Below are positions 60,718 through 64,000 of a stretch of DNA of 64,000 bases, in pieces. This stretch comes from Streptomyces griseoaurantiacus (GTDB lineage Bacteria > Actinomycetota > Actinomycetes > Streptomycetales > Streptomycetaceae): positions 1 to 64,000 of the forward strand of contig BNBP01000025.1 in the NCBI GenBank assembly GCA_014656015.1. Reading direction: 5' to 3'. Below the pieces are notes generated by a model, which made no database searches, had not been told where the DNA came from, and saw only the letters and a list, made by a program, of their open reading frames with translations. A program made the translations under genes and the position numbers. Each line of letters opens with the position of its first letter. Position 1 is the stretch's first letter.

Positions 60718-61092
60718 TCATGCGGACTTGCGGCTGTCGCGCGGATGGACCGCGATGTTCATCGCACCGGACCGCAGGACGGCCAGCCGCTCCTCGAGGA
60801 CCTCTTCGAGCTCCTCGCGAGTGCGCCGTTCCATCAGCATGTCCCAGTGCGTACGGGCGGGCTTGGCCTTCTTCTCCTCCGGGCCGTCACCGTCCACCAG
60901 GAGTGCCTGGGCCCCGCAGACCTTGCACTCCCACTCCGGCGGGATCTCCGCCTCGACCGAGAAGGGCATCTCGAATCGATGCCCCTTCTCGCATGCGTAC
61001 TCCACGGCCTGGCGCGGAGCCAGGTCGATGCCGCGGTCCGTCTCGTAGCTGGTCACCACGAGGCGCGTGCCGCGAAGAGCTCGCTCACTCAT
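60718..61092 (-). CDS. rbpA: RNA polymerase-binding protein RbpA
   Basis: 124 residues. The RbpA core domain keeps the zinc ligands Cys34, His38, Cys56 and Cys59. The C-terminal sigma-interaction domain is HWDMLMERRTREELEEVLEERLAVLR, with Met85 and Arg89 at the known contact positions. RbpA binds the principal sigma factor, stabilises the open complex and confers basal rifampicin tolerance. ATG 61092 has GGGAGG upstream. A sigma-R-type promoter lies about 60-90 bases before the start, fitting known control by disulfide stress. Confidence 0.97.
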   Translation of the reverse strand: MSERALRGTRLVVTSYETDRGIDLAPRQAVEYACEKGHRFEMPFSVEAEIPPEWECKVCGAQALLVDGDGPEEKKAKPARTHWDMLMERRTREELEEVLEERLAVLRSGAMNIAVHPRDSRKSA

Positions 61093-61152
61093 GAATCGTG
61101 CCTCCCGGGCTTGTCGCCCACAGGACAGGTGTCGCTGTCGTCGTCATCCGGT

Positions 61153-61180
61153 CAACGTCCGGTCGGCGGTAAAGATTCCC
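61153..61180 (-). promoter_or_regulatory. Sigma-R-type promoter of rbpA
   Basis: On the minus strand GGGAAT (61180-61175) is followed after exactly 18 bases by GTTG (61156-61153). This matches the sigma-R consensus GGGAAT-N18-GTT. The transcript would start near 61146, about 54 bases before the rbpA ATG. rbpA is a known member of the sigma-R regulon in S. coelicolor. Confidence 0.85.
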
Positions 61181-61266
61181 GTCCCGTGTCCCGTTTCGGG
61201 TCATGCGTCGCCGTCGTAGCCGCAGCCTTGTCTCCCCATGCAGTACCCAACGGCGCCCGGTTTGTC

Positions 61267-61284
61267 ACATCTGCTCGCAGATGT
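61267..61284. promoter_or_regulatory. Perfect palindrome upstream of rbpA
   Basis: ACATCTGC-TC-GCAGATGT is an 8-bp perfect inverted repeat in the 337-base gap between GDPD and rbpA. The patch around it is A+T-richer than average. It could be an operator for a second rbpA promoter or a weak terminator of GDPD. The rest of the gap (61181-61429) shows no gene. Confidence 0.4.
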
Positions 61285-61429
61285 CACCCAGCGTTGCGTC
61301 TTCTCTGACGCGCAGTAACGGTACGCCTGGCAGGCCAAACGCGTACACTACCGCCCTTTGCCCCGGAGCGCTAAATCCGGTCGCCGACGAGTTCCCCCGG
61401 CGCGCGGAAACACGCCGCGCCGCGGGGGC

Positions 61430-62197
61430 TCAGGTCCAGGCGCCCCGTTCCTCGAGGACCGTGCGCAGTACCTCGAGACGGTCGGTCATCAGGCCGTCGA
61501 CGCCGAGGTCCAGCAGGCGGTGCATGCGCTCCGCCTCGTTCACCGTCCACACGTGCACCTGCAGTCCCCGCGCGTGCGCGCTCCGCACGAACCGGGCGTC
61601 GACCACGGGGACGCGCCCGTGCCGCTCGGGCACTTGGACGGCGACCGCCGAACGGCGCACGGCGGCGGGCAGCCCCCACGAGCGCAGCCGCAGCCCGAGC
61701 ACCCCACGGGTGCCGTACGAGGTCGCGAGCCGGGGTCCGGCCAGCCGCTGGGCCCTGGCCACCCGGGCCTCGGAGAAGGAGCCGAGGCACACCCGGTCCC
61801 AGGCCCCGGCCCGCCCGACCAGGTCGAGCAGCGGGAGCAAGGCGGACTCCGCCTTGCAGTCGACGTTCCAGCGGACCTCGGGGAACTCCTCCAGCAGGTC
61901 CGCGAACAGGGGGACCGGCTCGCCGCCCGCCACGCGTGCCCGGCGCACCTGCGACCAGGGCAACTCCGCGATCCGGCCCACGCCGTCCGTGACCCGGTCC
62001 AGGGTCGCGTCGTGCAGGGCGACGAGGCGGCCGTCGGCCGTGACGTGCACGTCCGTCTCGAGATAGCGGTAGCCGGCCGCCACCGCCCGCCGGAACTGGG
62101 CGGCGGTGTTCTCCAGACCGTCGGCGGCCCCGCCCCGGTGGGCGAAGGCGAGCGGGCCGCGGTGGTCGAGATAGGGGTGGCGTGTCGCGGGGGTCAC
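61430..62197 (-). CDS. Glycerophosphodiester phosphodiesterase
   Basis: 255 residues with the GDPD barrel motifs FAHRGGAADGLENT (HRG, EN), ETDVHVTADG and HDATLDRVT; VNVDC-like WNVDCKAES and the late LMTDRLEVL complete the fold. It hydrolyses glycerophosphodiesters to glycerol-3-phosphate and an alcohol. No signal peptide is seen, so it is probably cytoplasmic. GTG 62197 overlaps the stop of the upstream YczE gene by four bases, showing translational coupling. Confidence 0.93.
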   Translation of the reverse strand: MTPATRHPYLDHRGPLAFAHRGGAADGLENTAAQFRRAVAAGYRYLETDVHVTADGRLVALHDATLDRVTDGVGRIAELPWSQVRRARVAGGEPVPLFADLLEEFPEVRWNVDCKAESALLPLLDLVGRAGAWDRVCLGSFSEARVARAQRLAGPRLATSYGTRGVLGLRLRSWGLPAAVRRSAVAVQVPERHGRVPVVDARFVRSAHARGLQVHVWTVNEAERMHRLLDLGVDGLMTDRLEVLRTVLEERGAWT

Positions 62198-62967
62198 CGC
62201 CGCAGTATGGCGCGCCGGGGGGTACCGGCGGCGACGACGGTGCCTCCCCGGGGCGAGGCCGGGACGGCGCACAGCCGCAGGAAGAGCTGCGCCAGCGGGC
62301 CGATGGCCAGCGCGTACAGCACGGTGCCCACGCCGACCGTGCCGCCGAGGAGGAATCCGGCCACCACGACCGCGACCTCGATGCAGGTCCGCAGCAGCCG
62401 GATCGACCGGCCCGTCCGCGCGTGCAGCCCCGTCATCAGACCGTCCCGCGGACCCGGCCCGAACCGGGCGGCGATGTACAGGCCGGTGGCCAGCCCGTTG
62501 AGGACGACCCCGCCGGCCATCAGCGCGATCCGCGCCCACAGCGCGTGCGTGGCGGGCAGCACGGCCAGCGTGGCGTCCATGGCCAGGCCGACCGCGAAGA
62601 CGTTCGAGACGGTGCCGAGGCCCGGACGCTGCCGCAGCGGTATCCACAGCAGCAGCACCACGACGCCCACGGCGATCGTCACCTCGCCGATGGTGAGACC
62701 GGACCGCCTCGCCAGCCCCTGGTGGAGCACACCCCACGGCTCCATGCCGAGGCCCGCCGAGACCAGCAGGGCGGAACTCACGCCGTACAGCGCGAGGCCG
62801 CCGTAGAGCTGGGTCAGCCGCCGCACGAGACGCCGCCGGGGCGGCTCGGAGGGGACGGAACCCACGGGAGGATCGGAAGGAGCGGGCAAAGAGGCGGACA
62901 AGGGAAGCCCCCGGGTGGTTGCAGTGGACCGGCGCGTGCCACTCTGTGGCTCGGGGAATCGAACCAT
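62194..62967 (-). CDS. YczE/YyaS/YitT-family membrane protein
   Basis: About 257 residues with five to six membrane segments, starting RLTQLYGGLALYGVSSALLVSAGLGMEPWGVL and continuing GEVTIAVGVVVLLLWIPL. The loop RFGPGPRDGLMTGLHARTG is typical of YczE. The start is uncertain: ATG 62967 is used, but later TTG or GTG codons would remove an unstructured 30-46 residue leader. It is divergent from a MocR regulator, a pairing described for YczR/YczE in several phyla. Its function is unknown, perhaps transport. Confidence 0.85.
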   Translation of the reverse strand: MVRFPEPQSGTRRSTATTRGLPLSASLPAPSDPPVGSVPSEPPRRRLVRRLTQLYGGLALYGVSSALLVSAGLGMEPWGVLHQGLARRSGLTIGEVTIAVGVVVLLLWIPLRQRPGLGTVSNVFAVGLAMDATLAVLPATHALWARIALMAGGVVLNGLATGLYIAARFGPGPRDGLMTGLHARTGRSIRLLRTCIEVAVVVAGFLLGGTVGVGTVLYALAIGPLAQLFLRLCAVPASPRGGTVVAAGTPRRAILRR

Positions 62968-62995
62968 CCAGGGCCAATTCCAGGAAGGTGGACCG
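62924..62995. promoter_or_regulatory. Short direct repeats between YczE and MocR genes (candidate MocR site)
   Basis: TCCAGG occurs at 62967-62972 and 62979-62984, 12 bases apart. GTGGACCG occurs at 62924-62931 and 62988-62995. MocR regulators typically bind direct repeats in the divergent gap, so the TCCAGG pair is the better candidate. Confidence 0.35.
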
Positions 62996-63001
62996 CTTGT
63001 C

Positions 63002-64000
63002 ATGGTGAAGTGGACGTCCGCGGTCGGCGCGGCTCAGCTCGCCCGGCAGCTCGGCTCCCAGCAGGACCGCCCCGCCGGTCCCGGCACCCGCCGCCCGCCC
63101 GCCTACCGTGCCCTCGCCGACGGCATCCGGCTGCTGGTCCTGGAAGGCCGGGTTCCGGTCGCCGCCCGGCTGCCCGCCGAACGGGAACTCGCGCTGGCCC
63201 TCTCGGTGAGCCGCACCACCGTCGCCGCCGCCTACGAGGCACTGCGCAACGAGGGCTTCCTGGAGTCCCGCAGGGGAGCGGGGAGCTGGACCGCCGTGCC
63301 CGCGGGGAACCCGCTGCCCGCGCGGGGCCTCGAACCGCTGCCGCCCGAGGCGCTCGGCTCGCTCATCGACCTCGGCACCGCCGCGCTGCCCGCCCCCGAG
63401 CCCTGGCTCACCCGCGCCGTCCGGGGAGCCCTGGAGGAACTGCCGCCCTACGCCCACACGCACGGCGACTACCCGGCGGGACTGCCCGCGCTGCGCGCGA
63501 TGCTCGCCGAGCGCTACACCGCGCGCGGCATCCCCACCATGCCCGAGCAGATCATGGTCACCACCGGCGCGATGGGCGCGATCGACGCCATCTGCCACCT
63601 CTTCGCGGGACGCGGCGAGCGGATCGCGGTGGAGTCCCCCTCCTACGCCAACATCCTGCAGTTGATGCGCGCGGCGGGGGCCCGGCTGGTGCCCGTCGCC
63701 ATGGCCGAGGGGCTCACCGGCTGGGACCTGGAGCGCTGGCGGCAGGTGCTGCGCGAGGCGGCGCCGCGACTGGCCTACGTGGTCGCCGACTTCCACAACC
63801 CCACCGGCGCGCTCGCCGACGAGGACCAGCGGCGCCGCCTGGTGGAACTGGCGCGTTCGGCGGGCACCGTGGTCGTCGTCGACGAGACGATGAGCGAGCT
63901 CGTCCTCGACGAGGGGACCGCGCTGCCGCGCCCGGTGTGCGGCTTCGACCCGGCGGGCTCGACCGTCATCACGGTCGGCTCCGCCAGCAAGGCGTTCTGG
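63002..64000 (+). CDS. MocR-type regulator: GntR helix-turn-helix fused to aminotransferase fold (cut by window end)
   Basis: 333 residues are visible and the frame is open at the window edge. The GntR winged helix spans about 35-105 (ALADGIRLLVLEGRVPVAARLPAERELA, then SVSRTTVAAAYEALRNEGFLESRRGAGSW). The aminotransferase class I domain follows, with TTGAMGAID, DFHNPTGA and SASKAFW, which carries the PLP lysine. Such proteins sense pyridoxal phosphate or an amine. ATG 63002 has AGGAAGG about 14 bases upstream. The divergent YczE-family gene is its likely target. Confidence 0.93.
   Translation, partial: MVKWTSAVGAAQLARQLGSQQDRPAGPGTRRPPAYRALADGIRLLVLEGRVPVAARLPAERELALALSVSRTTVAAAYEALRNEGFLESRRGAGSWTAVPAGNPLPARGLEPLPPEALGSLIDLGTAALPAPEPWLTRAVRGALEELPPYAHTHGDYPAGLPALRAMLAERYTARGIPTMPEQIMVTTGAMGAIDAICHLFAGRGERIAVESPSYANILQLMRAAGARLVPVAMAEGLTGWDLERWRQVLREAAPRLAYVVADFHNPTGALADEDQRRRLVELARSAGTVVVVDETMSELVLDEGTALPRPVCGFDPAGSTVITVGSASKAFW

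Overview
The window is chromosomal core DNA of a Streptomyces species. The base composition is very G+C-rich, with codon third positions almost always G or C. BldD, the actinobacterial IHF-like protein sIHF/MihF and the RNA polymerase-binding protein RbpA are all present. Gene order from bldD down to rbpA looks like the known arrangement in S. coelicolor. That comparison is from memory of the family and was not searched.

Layout. (1) 0-3.1 kb: a P-loop kinase-like gene, an aminopeptidase P-like M24 protein with altered metal ligands, efp and nusB. (2) 3.1-14.1 kb: bldD reads leftward and has a near-perfect BldD box upstream. The complete pyrimidine cluster pyrR-pyrB-pyrC-(membrane protein)-carA-carB-pyrD-pyrF follows. 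It is preceded by an RNA element with the PyrR-binding hallmarks that also encloses the pyrR ribosome binding site. (3) 14.1-25.3 kb: housekeeping genes mihF, gmk, rpoZ, coaBC, metK, priA (helicase motifs lost), an HTH gene, fmt, rsmB and rpe. Several short tandem repeats sit in the gaps. (4) 25.3-38.2 kb: a SorC regulator, GuaB1 (CBS-domain GMP reductase family), an Lrp regulator, an MFS protein, a davA-davB-like lysine monooxygenase/amidase pair, a DUF5995 gene, an NCS2 permease, a thioesterase, and a divergent MFS/ROK pair. (5) 38.2-43.5 kb: an FMN riboswitch followed by ribE-pnuX-ribBA-ribH, then hisE-hisG and a PH-domain membrane protein. (6) 43.5-51.2 kb: a structured leader followed by two overlapping CNNM/CorC-type genes, a TPR-AAA ATPase, a uridine kinase-like gene and a Tat-exported C39-like peptidase. 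(7) 51.2-58.6 kb: an accessory stretch with a lower-G+C gene of unknown function, an XRE/SDR divergent pair, a small membrane protein with a 21-bp repeat array, TetR, two hypotheticals, an AsnC regulator and an amidohydrolase. (8) 58.6-64 kb: a 570-base gap with an orphan promoter, polyprenol-phosphate mannosyltransferase, fxsA, rbpA with a sigma-R promoter, GDPD, YczE, and a divergent MocR regulator cut by the window end.

How the genes work together. PyrR, PyrB, PyrC, CarAB, PyrD and PyrF cover UMP synthesis except orotate phosphoribosyltransferase. RibE, RibBA and RibH with a vitamin transporter form an FMN-sensed riboflavin operon that may read through into hisEG. Efp, NusB, RpoZ, Fmt, RsmB and RbpA serve gene expression. 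BldD links the region to developmental control. Many junctions overlap by 4 bases (ATGA/GTGA), which indicates translationally coupled operons. Nearly every convergent junction carries a long perfect hairpin. No insertion sequence, prophage, CRISPR array, rRNA or tRNA gene was seen.
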